A stretch of 64,000 nucleotides of DNA, taken from assembly GCA_963721645.1 (NCBI GenBank), contig CAVRJK010000002.1, positions 1,364,001 to 1,428,000 of the forward strand. The letters run 5' to 3'. The DNA comes from JALZKA01 sp963721645. GTDB lineage: Bacteria; Actinomycetota; Thermoleophilia; Solirubrobacterales; 70-9. Positions 27,701 through 35,560 of this stretch are shown here, piece by piece. Position 1 is the stretch's first letter; the number at the start of each line of letters is the position of its first letter. Under the pieces are notes generated by a model. That model searched no databases. It was given only the letters and a program-made list of their open reading frames with translations, and was not told where the DNA came from. Made by a program: the position numbers and the translations under genes.

Positions 27701-28747
27701 GTGCTCGGTGTAGGACTGGCCGAAGGCGGCAAGCAGCTGCGGGGCTGCGATGAAGACCAGGGCCACTCCCGGGACCACGATCTGAGCCGCGGCGGAGGCC
27801 ATGCGTCCGGCATCCCGGCTGAGGTTCGTCTCGTCACGCGACCCCTCGGCGAGGAGCGACATGCCCATCCCGCTGCTCACGAGGTAGAGGGAGTAGGCGA
27901 CGGCCCAGGAGGTAAAGAAGCCCGCGGTCGCCTCAGCGCCGACGATCCCGATCACGATCAGCGGCAGGGCGCCGATCGTCCCCGCCCAGATCACGTAGGC
28001 AAGCGAGTCTGCCGCCACGTACCGCGCCAGAGCTCGGCGCGACACCGACTGCAACGCGGATGAATGCCGCTCGTGAAGGGGAAGCAGCCGGCGGAACAAG
28101 AACCAGTTGACCGCGAGGACGATCGCCAGAAGCGGCACGGTCCAGGCCAGGAACACTCCGACCGTCGCTGCCGAACCGGCGATCACGACCAGGATCGCGA
28201 TCTTCGCGAGGGCGAACACTCCGTTCTCGAGCGGCACCCAGATCGCCTGGCGAATTCCGGCCAGGACGCTGTCCTGGAGCACGAAGACGGTCCATGTGAG
28301 CGTGCTGACCACGAACCAGACCGCCAGCAGGGGCTGGTCGCGGACGAAGGCGAGCTCGGGCGCCCATAGCCCGGTCCCCGCGACGAATGCACTCGCGAGT
28401 ACGCAGGTCGTGACCAGCGCGAAGGCGTAAGCGCGGCGCACCATACGGGCGCTGCCCGTTCCGGCCGCGGGCAGATATCGGTTGAGGGCACTCTTCAGAT
28501 TGAGCTGCGCCACCGTTGCGACCAGCACCATCGCCGAGATCAGGGCTGCCCCGATTCCCACCGCCCTCGCCGAGAACAGGTGTGCGGCCAGGATCCAGAA
28601 GACGAGGCCAAGGGCGGAGGTGAGCCATGAAGCCGCCACGAGGGCGTAGCCGTTGCGGTAGAGGGGGACGCTGCTCCTGGACCGCCACATGGAGCCAAGC
28701 CGCGAGTTCGCGCGGGTGCGGGTGCGGCCTGCCGTTACCTCGGACAT
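24770..28747 (-). CDS. Giant fusion: Wzx-like flippase + APH-like kinase + GT-C membrane domain
   Basis: 1325 residues in one uninterrupted frame. Residues about 30-430 form roughly 12 membrane helices of the polysaccharide flippase (Wzx/MurJ-like) type. Residues about 475-740 form an aminoglycoside-phosphotransferase-like kinase domain with Lys500 (EAVVKRAL), Glu514, the catalytic loop THGDLWPANMLF (Asp644, Asn649) and the Mg site VVDWERS (Asp664). Residues about 770-1190 are a second multi-helix block like GT-C glycosyltransferases, with a long loop after helix 3 (VYHNWPGFFGLDSFA), then a soluble C-terminal domain. The start at 28747 overlaps the deacetylase stop (TGATG). Likely exports and modifies a lipid-linked glycan; the kinase substrate is unknown. 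Confidence 0.85.
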   Translation of the reverse strand: MSEVTAGRTRTRANSRLGSMWRSRSSVPLYRNGYALVAASWLTSALGLVFWILAAHLFSARAVGIGAALISAMVLVATVAQLNLKSALNRYLPAAGTGSARMVRRAYAFALVTTCVLASAFVAGTGLWAPELAFVRDQPLLAVWFVVSTLTWTVFVLQDSVLAGIRQAIWVPLENGVFALAKIAILVVIAGSAATVGVFLAWTVPLLAIVLAVNWFLFRRLLPLHERHSSALQSVSRRALARYVAADSLAYVIWAGTIGALPLIVIGIVGAEATAGFFTSWAVAYSLYLVSSGMGMSLLAEGSRDETNLSRDAGRMASAAAQIVVPGVALVFIAAPQLLAAFGQSYTEHVALLRLLSLSALPYIVVSTWVTVARVRERMRSVVIVYGALSGLVLGLGIPLLATIGTVGLGIAWLLAQSVVATVIAVRDPEVRALVLRRAREAAIYSRRLRARPALLAAIRELPRKLGVQGRRWEHLRTFETDGDVTVSAIGPGRPEAVVKRALGRAGDAAVNRERTALLARSADPRTSGFGLPIPKLLADGVLRGRAFVAQSVLPGVPGDQLIASGSSPNRAFAVGAASLVPLYRATGEDAVVGPDLIEAWVDRPLEVLGSVAGGQTVALSRLGDELRRTLMGREVRTCVTHGDLWPANMLFDSDGSSVTGVVDWERSSWQGNAGIDMMHLLITTRASAEGRELGDVVREMLESDPDDHEPLAGGPFPERTALILAWLHHVAGNAIARKRVSRVWVRRNVRPVLGLWGGWSPWFARWKKGILGFGAIAASIAVWIASIAQADPREMTDGGLLTVLPWTFALPIVLLSASFAFQVFQEKRARGVLGGHLLALIAIIHATPILVFGTLRYSWAWKHVGVIDFIQRNEAVDTGAQYLPVYHNWPGFFGLDSFATELAGLPNAIGLATWAPPVFSILSVGAVIFICRALTRDTRVVWLTAWLFVVTNWVGQEYFSPQAFAFFLYLTLIGVVVHWLDSRRPWALALAIGLIIAITVSHPLTAVLTPITLFALTATGRCAYRALPLVAAAIFAVWSLTFASGYVFDNLASTAETIALPWQTTGSSLAPTEMLSETQAMVANVSRGLVVVVCLLAAAGFARHVRSGARPWVPLALAAAPLVLFATGDYGGEILFRIYLFALPFLAFFGAQLFSRDIQPSRRPVAAGCFALATIVLAGGLLVAQYGKDHQNYYSEDEIAAASFIYENAPPGTLLVEGARTYPGQFKNYERFEYVTLSREPAESQARIVARPSAVLSEWATDPSRSAAYVIITESQKAEVEEQGTMPSRSLDRIEAALAASPQFETVLQNRDAVVFAPSPDSLR

Positions 28748-29565
28748 CAGCTCCGGCCTTTCAGGAGCGAATCCGCGAGGGGCGCCACATAGGGGGTGGC
28801 GCCCGAACGCCGGACAAGTCGCCAGGCTCCACGCCGGACGTTTCCGTGGCGCTCGGCGCCGGCGCTTCCGTCCAGGATCGATGCCAGCTCGGTAGTGCCG
28901 GTCTCGGGGCCGACCACGAGCCTGGGGAGCGCGTAGCGACCGCTGTGCTCGGTCGCTATTCCACCGCCGACGGCGCAGGCGCAATGAAATCCTGCCCGAG
29001 CGACCTCGCTGCGAACCCGGGCCGAGTGATAACCGTGCGGATAGGCGAACGAGGTGACCTTGCCGAACACTTCGAGGATCGCGCGGCTCCTCTCGACCTC
29101 GTCCCGGATTGCCACCTGGCGGATGGTGTCGAGCTCCGGGTGCGTATGGCTGTGCGCGCCGAGCTCAATGCCCGCCCCGTGCGCCTCCGCAAGTTGGTTC
29201 CAGCTCATCAGGGGGCGCTGGCCTTCGCCGAGCCCGTCCAGCCACAGACTGCCGCTGCCGATGTAGGCAGTGGTGACAAACACCGTGGCCGTCAGACGGG
29301 TTCGCCTCAGGTGCGGCAACGCCCCCGTCGAGAAGTCGGCGAAGCCGTCGTCGAAGGTGATGGCAACCGAGCGCTCAGGGATCGCCTCGCCGGTAGAAAA
29401 GCGACGGTAGAGCTCACGCACGGTCAGCCCCGAATAGCCGCGCTCGACCAGGAAGTCCATGTGTTCACCAAATCTGCCCGGGCTGATCGACCACCTCGCA
29501 AATCGTGGGTCGCAGTCCTGGGCCACGCTGTGGTACAGCAGGATCGGTACTCCGCCGGCCGGCAT
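28747..29565 (-). CDS. Polysaccharide deacetylase (NodB domain)
   Basis: 272 residues from the ATG at 29565. NodB-domain motifs are intact: ILLYHSV, TFDDGFADF (metal Asp), HSHTHPELD (metal His pair) and SFAYPHGYHS. Such enzymes remove N-acetyl groups from polysaccharides such as poly-N-acetylglucosamine or peptidoglycan. No signal peptide is visible, so it may act on cytoplasmic or membrane-linked intermediates. Its start overlaps the upstream glycosyltransferase stop and its stop overlaps the fusion gene start. Confidence 0.93.
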   Translation of the reverse strand: MPAGGVPILLYHSVAQDCDPRFARWSISPGRFGEHMDFLVERGYSGLTVRELYRRFSTGEAIPERSVAITFDDGFADFSTGALPHLRRTRLTATVFVTTAYIGSGSLWLDGLGEGQRPLMSWNQLAEAHGAGIELGAHSHTHPELDTIRQVAIRDEVERSRAILEVFGKVTSFAYPHGYHSARVRSEVARAGFHCACAVGGGIATEHSGRYALPRLVVGPETGTTELASILDGSAGAERHGNVRRGAWRLVRRSGATPYVAPLADSLLKGRS

Positions 29566-30521
29566 CACGCGGCTCGCTCCGCATGCCGACGGCTGGCCAG
29601 ATAGGCAAGCGGACCGGTCATCATCCCGACCCTCTCCAGCCGCACCAGCTCGCGGGGGAAGTCGTAGGGCAGGCGAGAGCGCTTCGGCGAGCGGCCTCCC
29701 CCGACATGAAGGAGCGCGGCCGGAAGTCGGACGAGCATTCGCGGCAGCAGGGACGGCCTGTCCAACACGCACTTGGCGAGGTACGCCGTCAGTCCGACAC
29801 CGCAACCGTAAACCTGTCGCCTCAGCGATCCGTACTCGCGGCCATGACGATGCCTGACTACCGCTGCCGGCTCGTAGACGAGCCTGTAGCCGCGCTGGAT
29901 CACCTCGAAGAAGGCGGAAAGATCGTCACCTCCCATCGCTCTGGTCCCGGCGCCAAGCGCCGGGTCAAAGCCACCGAGCTCGTCGAGGAAAGCGCGGGTG
30001 AAGGCCATGTTCGCACCCGAGCCCAGCTTTCCCGCCGCAAACGGGAACAGGGGGTCGCTTGGGCGGTTCGGACCGAGATCGTAGACCTGGCGCTCGGCAC
30101 CCTTCCCGTAACCGGCGAATGCCTCGAGCAGGTGTTGCGCCCTGGACTCGAGCTCGAACGGGACGATCTGACCGGTCACGCAGGCAACTTCCCGATCGTC
30201 CTGAAAACGGTCCATGAGTCGCTGCAGCCACTCCTCGTCGGCGATCACGTCATCGTCGGTGAACGCCACGACCGGTGAGTCCACTTTTGCGACGCCGCGG
30301 TTGTGGGCGTCCGATAGACCCCCGCGAGCGCCACAGACGTAGACGACAGGCGCCCAGTGGGCGTACCGCTCAACGACGGCCTCTGACTGGCCCGCCCCGG
30401 GCGCGTCGTCAACAACGACGATCCTGTCGGCGGGAAACGTCTGGGACACCAGAGACCTGAGGCAGGCGTCCAGCTCCCGCGGGCGATCGCAGGTCGCGAC
30501 CACAACGCTCACTCCACTCAT
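29565..30521 (-). CDS. Glycosyltransferase family 2
   Basis: 318 residues. GT-A fold with VSVVVATCDRPRELDACLRS at the N-terminus, VVVDDAP, GLSDAHNRGV and the metal/nucleotide motif FTDDDVIADEEWL (DxD). Acceptor-side motifs AGKLGSGANMAFTRAFLDELGGFD and GGDDLSAFFEVIQRGYRLVYEPAAVVRH are typical of rhamnosyl- or glucosyltransferases of this family. Cytoplasmic; sugar unknown. Four-base overlap with the glycosyltransferase gene upstream and three-base overlap with the deacetylase gene downstream. Confidence 0.93.
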   Translation of the reverse strand: MSGVSVVVATCDRPRELDACLRSLVSQTFPADRIVVVDDAPGAGQSEAVVERYAHWAPVVYVCGARGGLSDAHNRGVAKVDSPVVAFTDDDVIADEEWLQRLMDRFQDDREVACVTGQIVPFELESRAQHLLEAFAGYGKGAERQVYDLGPNRPSDPLFPFAAGKLGSGANMAFTRAFLDELGGFDPALGAGTRAMGGDDLSAFFEVIQRGYRLVYEPAAVVRHRHGREYGSLRRQVYGCGVGLTAYLAKCVLDRPSLLPRMLVRLPAALLHVGGGRSPKRSRLPYDFPRELVRLERVGMMTGPLAYLASRRHAERAA

Positions 30522-31510
30522 CGCGCGACCGCCCTTGCCAGTGACCCGGCCAGGAATCCGGCCACGGTCGATGTCAGTCCGAGGGCGATCGTGATCGCGC
30601 GGGCAAGGCCGGCGCGATCTCCCCGGATCGAGTCCGCCAGACCCGCGCGAATACCAAGCGGGAGCACCCGGCGGGCGTACGCGCGCTCGCTGGCGAGGGC
30701 GCTGTCCGTGCCAACGCGCCGCGCAACTTCTGCCTTCGAGCGTCCCTCAGCGTGACAGCGGCTCACGAAATACGAGAGTCGCGAGCGATCGACCGGGACC
30801 CAGTGGCTCACCCGGGCCGCGGGCTCATAGAGGATCACCGTGCGTTCATCTGCGGCTCTCAGGCGGATGCAAAGGTCGGTCTCCTCGCAGCCGAGGCGGT
30901 TCTCGCCTTGGCGCCCGAGACCGTCGGCGAAGCCGCCGGCTGCCACGAGCGCGGGGCGACGGAAGGACATGTTGCATCCGATCAGGTTGCGAACGGCCGA
31001 GCGCCGTCTCGGCAAGCCCCGGTAGCTGCATCCCACCACCCAGTCGAACTCCTCGGGCATCCATGGCGGCCTCGACGCCTGCCATGCGGGAACGACCAAT
31101 CCGCCGGCCCCCTGAACCTCAGGAGATTCGTAAAGGGGCATCAAACGCTCCAGCCAGTCCGGGTCGGCAACCGCGTCGTCGTCGAGGAAGGCGATGACAT
31201 CGGCGCTCGAAGCCTCGATCCCGGTGTTGCGCGCTCCGGAGAGTCCTCGGGGCCGTGCGCTGGCAACCACGGTCACGCCCGGCAGCGCCGACCTCGCCCA
31301 TGCCTGCAGGGCGGGCGCATGATCGGTGACCACGATGATCTCGTCGGCTGGCCTGGTCTGGCGCCCAACCGAGCGCGCGGCACGCCCAAGGAGATCGCTC
31401 CGGTCAAGGGTGAACGAGCAGATGACGACCGAGACGGTGAGGGCCCTTTCCCGTCCGGCCGGAAGCGCGGGTGTCGGGTCCTGGCCGGGTTTGAGCGCGG
31501 AATCAAGCAT
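30518..31510 (-). CDS. Glycosyltransferase family 2 with C-terminal membrane segment
   Basis: 330 residues from the ATG at 31510. Motifs: VSVVICSFTLDRSDLLGRAARSV, GLSGARNTGIEAS, AFLDDDAVADPDWLE (DxD), IGCNMSFRRPALVAAGGF and GCEETDLCIRLRA. A hydrophobic stretch near the C-terminus (ITIALGLTSTVAGFLAGSL) probably anchors it to the membrane. The start overlaps the upstream FemAB/GNAT-like gene by eight bases. It is a paralog in outline of the next gene, and the two probably add successive sugars. Confidence 0.92.
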   Translation of the reverse strand: MLDSALKPGQDPTPALPAGRERALTVSVVICSFTLDRSDLLGRAARSVGRQTRPADEIIVVTDHAPALQAWARSALPGVTVVASARPRGLSGARNTGIEASSADVIAFLDDDAVADPDWLERLMPLYESPEVQGAGGLVVPAWQASRPPWMPEEFDWVVGCSYRGLPRRRSAVRNLIGCNMSFRRPALVAAGGFADGLGRQGENRLGCEETDLCIRLRAADERTVILYEPAARVSHWVPVDRSRLSYFVSRCHAEGRSKAEVARRVGTDSALASERAYARRVLPLGIRAGLADSIRGDRAGLARAITIALGLTSTVAGFLAGSLARAVAR

Positions 31511-32582
31511 CGCGGAACCCGATCGCCTGTTTGACGACGGCTCGGACCGGCCGAATGGCGCGGGTGATCGGAAGGCGCTCGATCCGGTACTCCTCGTAAT
31601 CCAACGGTTGCGCCCCCAGCTTCTCCTTGAAGCGGGCCAGGGATACCGAGGTCCCGGTCTCGCCGAGGTGGTAGTGGTTGCACCCCTGGGCGCACGCTTC
31701 GCGGATCGCGTTCCAGTGGAGGAGCTCGTTGGCACCAAGCCCGCTGCCGTTCGCGATGTCCATGGCACCACGGGTGTAGCTCGCGTTCCTCCCCAGCAAC
31801 ACGATCAGGCCGGCAACGGGAGTCTCGCCGTGATAGGCGAGCCAGATGCGCAGGCCGCGAGGGATCACGTCGGCGACATGAAGGAACTTTGCCGGCGGAT
31901 CGCGGCGGTAGGCGCGCATCCGGGCCAGGGCAACGGGCTCGTTCTGAGTCTCTGCCCAGCGTCGCAACGAGAGCTCGAACAGTGCCTGAAAGTCGGAGAG
32001 GAGCTCAGGGCTGCTGCCTGCCCTGATCTCAAGGCCGGCGTTCTCGGCCTTGCGCACGGCCCGCCTGGCGCCGGAGGAGAAACTCGTGCTCCAAATCTGT
32101 TCATCGCCGCCGGAGAGATCCAGAACGTGGGCGCGGCGCCTGATCGTGGTGATCCTGGGCCGGCGTGTCGCGGCAGCCCAGCGTGCGGCGTGCAGCGGAT
32201 TTGGGCGGATCGTGATCTGAACCGATGGCATCGAGGCGAGCTCGTCAACCACCCGTGAGACATCCCTGACGCTGGGCGGTTCCTCGGCGAGCAACCCCCC
32301 CATCCCCCACGCCGCGGGCATCGAGGCAAGGGGCGCAAGGGTCCGGGGCATTTGCCCGAGCCGGCGCGCCAGCGGCAGCACCATCCGAGCGCCACGCTCG
32401 GACAGAAACGACCGGCTCGCGTCCTCGTAACCCATCCGGGTCAAAGCGTCAAGCCATTCGGGCGATTGGCTGACAAGGCCGGTGGGATCGGCCTCAACGA
32501 GCCCACTCCACTCTTGGCGGCTCGACTCTGGAGCGAGTGCCAGAGACGCGCGCCGCACCTCCTGTGGCGGATCAGCGAGCAT
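31503..32582 (-). CDS. FemAB/GNAT-type acyl- or aminoacyltransferase
   Basis: 359 residues; two tandem GNAT-fold halves as in FemAB-related and BioF2-like acetyltransferases. Signatures: SPEWLDALTRMGYED, SSGARRAVRKAENAGLEI, FELSLRRWAETQNEP, and the C-terminal half GETPVAGLIVLLGRNASYTRGAMD with NELLHWNAIREACAQGCNHYHLGETG. Such proteins add amino acids or acyl groups to cell-wall or glycan precursors. The ATG at 32582 is preferred over the TTG at 32591; both overlap the preceding gene. Confidence 0.85.
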   Translation of the reverse strand: MLADPPQEVRRASLALAPESSRQEWSGLVEADPTGLVSQSPEWLDALTRMGYEDASRSFLSERGARMVLPLARRLGQMPRTLAPLASMPAAWGMGGLLAEEPPSVRDVSRVVDELASMPSVQITIRPNPLHAARWAAATRRPRITTIRRRAHVLDLSGGDEQIWSTSFSSGARRAVRKAENAGLEIRAGSSPELLSDFQALFELSLRRWAETQNEPVALARMRAYRRDPPAKFLHVADVIPRGLRIWLAYHGETPVAGLIVLLGRNASYTRGAMDIANGSGLGANELLHWNAIREACAQGCNHYHLGETGTSVSLARFKEKLGAQPLDYEEYRIERLPITRAIRPVRAVVKQAIGFRDA

Positions 32583-33423
32583 TCTGAACAACGGTTTCGA
32601 GGGTTTGAGGCGAGCTTGTCGCCGGGGGCGGAAGCCTGCGCGAGCGAGCGGGCGGCGGCCCCAGAAGAAGGCGCTCGCGCACGATCACCCGCAGGACGCG
32701 CGCACCGTCGCGGAAGGTTCTCAGGTTCGTCTCGCCGTGGACGCGAGCGGCCTCGTGGCTCGGCACTTCGCTGACTCGCAATCCCGCGGCGAGCGCTCGG
32801 ACGTTCAGGAAAGTTTCAATCTCGAAGCCGTCCGCGTCGCCGTCGATCGCCGGCAGAATGCGTCGCCAGAAGGCGTTGTAGCCGTAACACAGGTCGGAGT
32901 AGCGGCCACCGAACGAGAGCCTCACGGAACCCCGGAGGGCCCAGTTACCCGCCCGCCTGAGAGGCCCCATGTCGTCGGTCCCTCCGCCCTGGAGAAAGCG
33001 GGAGCCCTTGGCGAAATCCGCCCCGTTGACCAGACAACTCACGAATAGAGGGATTTCGGCAGGGTCTGCCGAGCCGTCGGCGTCAAGCGTGACGATGATG
33101 TCCCCGGTCGCAGCCTTGAAGCCTGCCTGTAGTGCGGCGCCCTTGCCGCGACGCGGCTGGCCGATGACGCGAATCCCAGGCCACGCAGCTCGCGCGACCT
33201 CGACGGTTCGATCGCTGGAGTTCCCGTCGACGAGGATCACCTCGTGGACCCATGCGGGGATGCGCGGCAGGACCAGCGGCAAGTTGTCGGCCTCGTTCAT
33301 CGCGGGAACGACAACGGTCACCGTGGGGCGCGATCGCAGGCGCTCGCCACGCGGCACCCTTTCGATCCTCTCCTTGTTCCGGCCCCGGCTCGGAGCGGCT
33401 TTCACGCTCTGTGGTTGCAGCAT
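32572..33423 (-). CDS. Glycosyltransferase family 2, dolichyl-phosphate-mannose-synthase-like
   Basis: 283 residues. The ATG at 33423 has GAGG upstream. The domain runs VTVVVPAMNEADNLPLVLPRI, VDGNSSDRTVEVA, RRGKGAALQAGFKAATGD, VTLDADGSADPAEIPLFV (DxD) and RYSDLCYGYNAFWRRILP, typical of DPM1/polyprenyl-phosphate sugar transferases. It probably makes polyprenyl-phosphate sugars that feed the GT-C domain of the large fusion protein. It is the first gene of the seven-gene glycan operon; the promoter should lie in 33424-33574, opposite the response regulator. Confidence 0.93.
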   Translation of the reverse strand: MLQPQSVKAAPSRGRNKERIERVPRGERLRSRPTVTVVVPAMNEADNLPLVLPRIPAWVHEVILVDGNSSDRTVEVARAAWPGIRVIGQPRRGKGAALQAGFKAATGDIIVTLDADGSADPAEIPLFVSCLVNGADFAKGSRFLQGGGTDDMGPLRRAGNWALRGSVRLSFGGRYSDLCYGYNAFWRRILPAIDGDADGFEIETFLNVRALAAGLRVSEVPSHEAARVHGETNLRTFRDGARVLRVIVRERLLLGPPPARSRRLPPPATSSPQTLETVVQNAR

Positions 33424-33574
33424 CTTGTCCCCTCGGTTGCTTGAGCGAGCGACGGTAGATGCGACGATTGGCAAACTGGCTGTAAATGACCAAGATGTCA
33501 TCGACTCCGCGACAGCTCCCGGCGCAGCCGGGGCGGCCGACAGCTTCACGCTGTCATTGAGAGGGCTGACGTAT

Positions 33575-34234
33575 ATGCAGGTGCTCCTGGTCGAAGACGA
33601 ACCTCGTATCCGCGAGTTCGTGCGCGACGCCCTCGACGCTGAGGGGATCGAGCTCGAGACGGCCAATAACGGACCCGCGGGCCTTGAGGCTGCGTTGGGC
33701 GGGAGGCACAGCCTGATCGTCCTCGACATCATGCTTCCCGGCGCGAACGGCATGGAGGTGCTCCGCGACATCCGCAAGGCAAGGATCCAGACGCCGGTGC
33801 TGCTGCTCACCGCCAGGTCTGAGCTGCCGATGAAGCTGCTTGGTTTTGAGCTCGGCGCGACGGACTATCTGACGAAGCCCTTCGCCGTCGAGGAGTTTCT
33901 GGCCCGGGTACGCGTTCAGCTGCGTGCGTTCGCCGACCCCGATCAGTCAACTATGAGAGTCGGCGGGCTCGAGCTCGACCTCGTGAGCCGCGAGGCGCGG
34001 CTTGACGACATCGTCGCCAAGCTCTCCGAGCGGGAGTTCGGTGCGCTGCGGTGCCTGGCAGAGAATGCCGGCACCGTGGTCCCGCGCGAGCAGCTGCTGG
34101 CCGAGGTATGGGGCATGGACTTTCATCCGGGCACGAACGTCGTCGACGTCTGCATTCGCAGGCTCCGCAAGAAGCTTGGACCGGGCGCGCACATCGAGAC
34201 GGTCAGAAACGGCGGCTACTGCCTCACTCCTTGA
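33575..34234 (+). CDS. OmpR/PhoB-family response regulator
   Basis: 219 residues from the ATG at 33575 (GAGAGGG upstream). Receiver domain with VEDEP acidic pocket, phospho-acceptor Asp51 (LIVLDIMLPG), Thr in LLLTARSE and Lys in DYLTKPF; then a winged-helix DNA-binding domain (LSEREFGALRCLAENAGTVV, VVDVCIRRLRKKLGPGAHIETVRNGGYCL). It is divergent from the glycan operon, and its partner kinase is encoded one gene downstream, so control of surface glycan synthesis is a reasonable inference. Confidence 0.95.
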   Translation: MQVLLVEDEPRIREFVRDALDAEGIELETANNGPAGLEAALGGRHSLIVLDIMLPGANGMEVLRDIRKARIQTPVLLLTARSELPMKLLGFELGATDYLTKPFAVEEFLARVRVQLRAFADPDQSTMRVGGLELDLVSREARLDDIVAKLSEREFGALRCLAENAGTVVPREQLLAEVWGMDFHPGTNVVDVCIRRLRKKLGPGAHIETVRNGGYCLTP

Positions 34235-34369
34235 GGCTCGCCGATATACCCGATTTGCGGTAGTTCCGGACGGATACACGTGCCCCCGCCGTGGTAATCG
34301 ACCCACCCCAGGGTGCTGATCACCCCTTTGAGCCGGGACAATCGTCGGGATTCTGATGTCGAAACTAGA

Positions 34370-34390
34370 GCCCGGGTGACGCATCCGGGC
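34370..34390. promoter_or_regulatory. Hairpin in the leader before the duplicated-domain secreted protein
   Basis: GCCCGG (34370-34375) and CCGGGC (34385-34390) with a nine-base loop lie 37 bases before the ATG at 34427. The whole 192-base gap 34235-34426 holds no gene. The hairpin could end the response-regulator transcript or sit in the next leader; no T-tract is present. Confidence 0.35.
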
Positions 34391-34426
34391 CCGTGGGCGT
34401 CCAAACGACGCTGGATTAGGGGAATA

Positions 34427-35560
34427 ATGGACTGGACCGCACCCGGAAGGGGACGCGCACCGCGCATTCTCTGCCTTACCTTGCTTGCGGGCGTAGCCAC
34501 GCTCGCTCATGCCTCGACGGCGACGGCTGCCGCCTGCGCGGACTCCGACGTGGCGCCCGTGTTCAATCCGTGGGGGGACGATGCCTCCTATGCACCCGTG
34601 CCCGGCGGCACATTCGAGGGCGACGCGGCGTGGCAGACAACGGGTGACGCCCTACCGGTTCCCGAAAGCGACCCGTACTCCGTGGGCGGTCCCAGCCGGA
34701 CGAGCCTCCGGCTCGGCCGCGAGGCCACCGCCACCTCCCCGAGCTTCTGCATCAACAATTACGCGCCGATGCTCCGCTTCGTCGCGCAGGCACCCGAGCC
34801 GGGATCGCACCTCAAGGTGACGGCGATCTGGGCCACCGACGACGGCAAGGTCCGTGACGCCGACATCGCAGATCTCGACGGCAAGCGCTTCAGCTCATCC
34901 ACCCTGGTCAGCCCGCTCGCGTTCCGCTCCGCGGTACCAAAGGACGTGATGAGCCGCGAGGTGACGCTTCACTTCGAGGCAGACGGCGGATCGGGAGCCT
35001 GGCTCCTCGACGACGTATACGTCTCGAATACGCCGGCTCCGGCTTGCGAAGAGGTAAACGCCTCGCAGGTATTCCTCCCCTGGGGTGACAGTGATTACTA
35101 CGCAGGCGTTCCCGGAGGTGACTTCGAGGGTTCGCTCAGCTGGCTGACGGAAGGATCGCCCGAGCTGATCGCAGAGGGCAGCCCGTTCGAAGTCGGCGGC
35201 GAGACGAGCTCGAGCGCCGTCCTGATCAACGAGGGTGACTCGATCACGTCACCACCGATGTGCATCAACCGCTTCTTCCCACATGTCCGCTTCACGGCCC
35301 GCTCGACGAACGGGAACGCCTCAAGGCTGAAGGTCCTGGCGCTGTGGACCGACTCGAAGGGAAAGCCCAAGGTGACAAAGCTCGACGATCAGCACGATGA
35401 CGAGTACACGCGCTGGGAGATCTCGGAGAAGGTGCACCTGCGGGGCGCTCTCCCCAAGGACGAGCGCATTCACGATCTCCAGTTGAGATTCCAGATTGAC
35501 GGCAAGTCGACGTCCTGGCTGATCGACGACGTCTACATCGATCCCTACAAGCGAAATTGA
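34427..35560 (+). CDS. Secreted protein with two tandem homologous domains
   Basis: 377 residues. AGGGGA precedes the ATG at 34427. A signal peptide (ILCLTLLAGVATLAHASTATAA) is followed by two repeats of about 165 residues with matching landmarks: C at the start, (N/L)PWGD, Y(A)P/GVPGG(T/D)FEG, W-T-G, SP-x-CIN-x-(Y/F)-P and (F/W)LIDD/LLDDVY. The pattern suggests a jelly-roll carbohydrate-binding-like domain with one disulfide each, but no named family is claimed. It lies between regulator and kinase genes and overlaps the kinase start, so it may be the extracellular sensor partner. Confidence 0.82.
   Translation: MDWTAPGRGRAPRILCLTLLAGVATLAHASTATAAACADSDVAPVFNPWGDDASYAPVPGGTFEGDAAWQTTGDALPVPESDPYSVGGPSRTSLRLGREATATSPSFCINNYAPMLRFVAQAPEPGSHLKVTAIWATDDGKVRDADIADLDGKRFSSSTLVSPLAFRSAVPKDVMSREVTLHFEADGGSGAWLLDDVYVSNTPAPACEEVNASQVFLPWGDSDYYAGVPGGDFEGSLSWLTEGSPELIAEGSPFEVGGETSSSAVLINEGDSITSPPMCINRFFPHVRFTARSTNGNASRLKVLALWTDSKGKPKVTKLDDQHDDEYTRWEISEKVHLRGALPKDERIHDLQLRFQIDGKSTSWLIDDVYIDPYKRN

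Noticed and set aside
30752..33420. Several plus-strand frames opposite the glycan operon
   Set aside because: They are shadows of the overlapping glycosyltransferase and transferase genes, with no start sites or domains.
34235..34426. Riboswitch in the 192-base leader before the duplicated-domain secreted protein
   Set aside because: Only one six-base stem was found; no conserved riboswitch core could be recognised.
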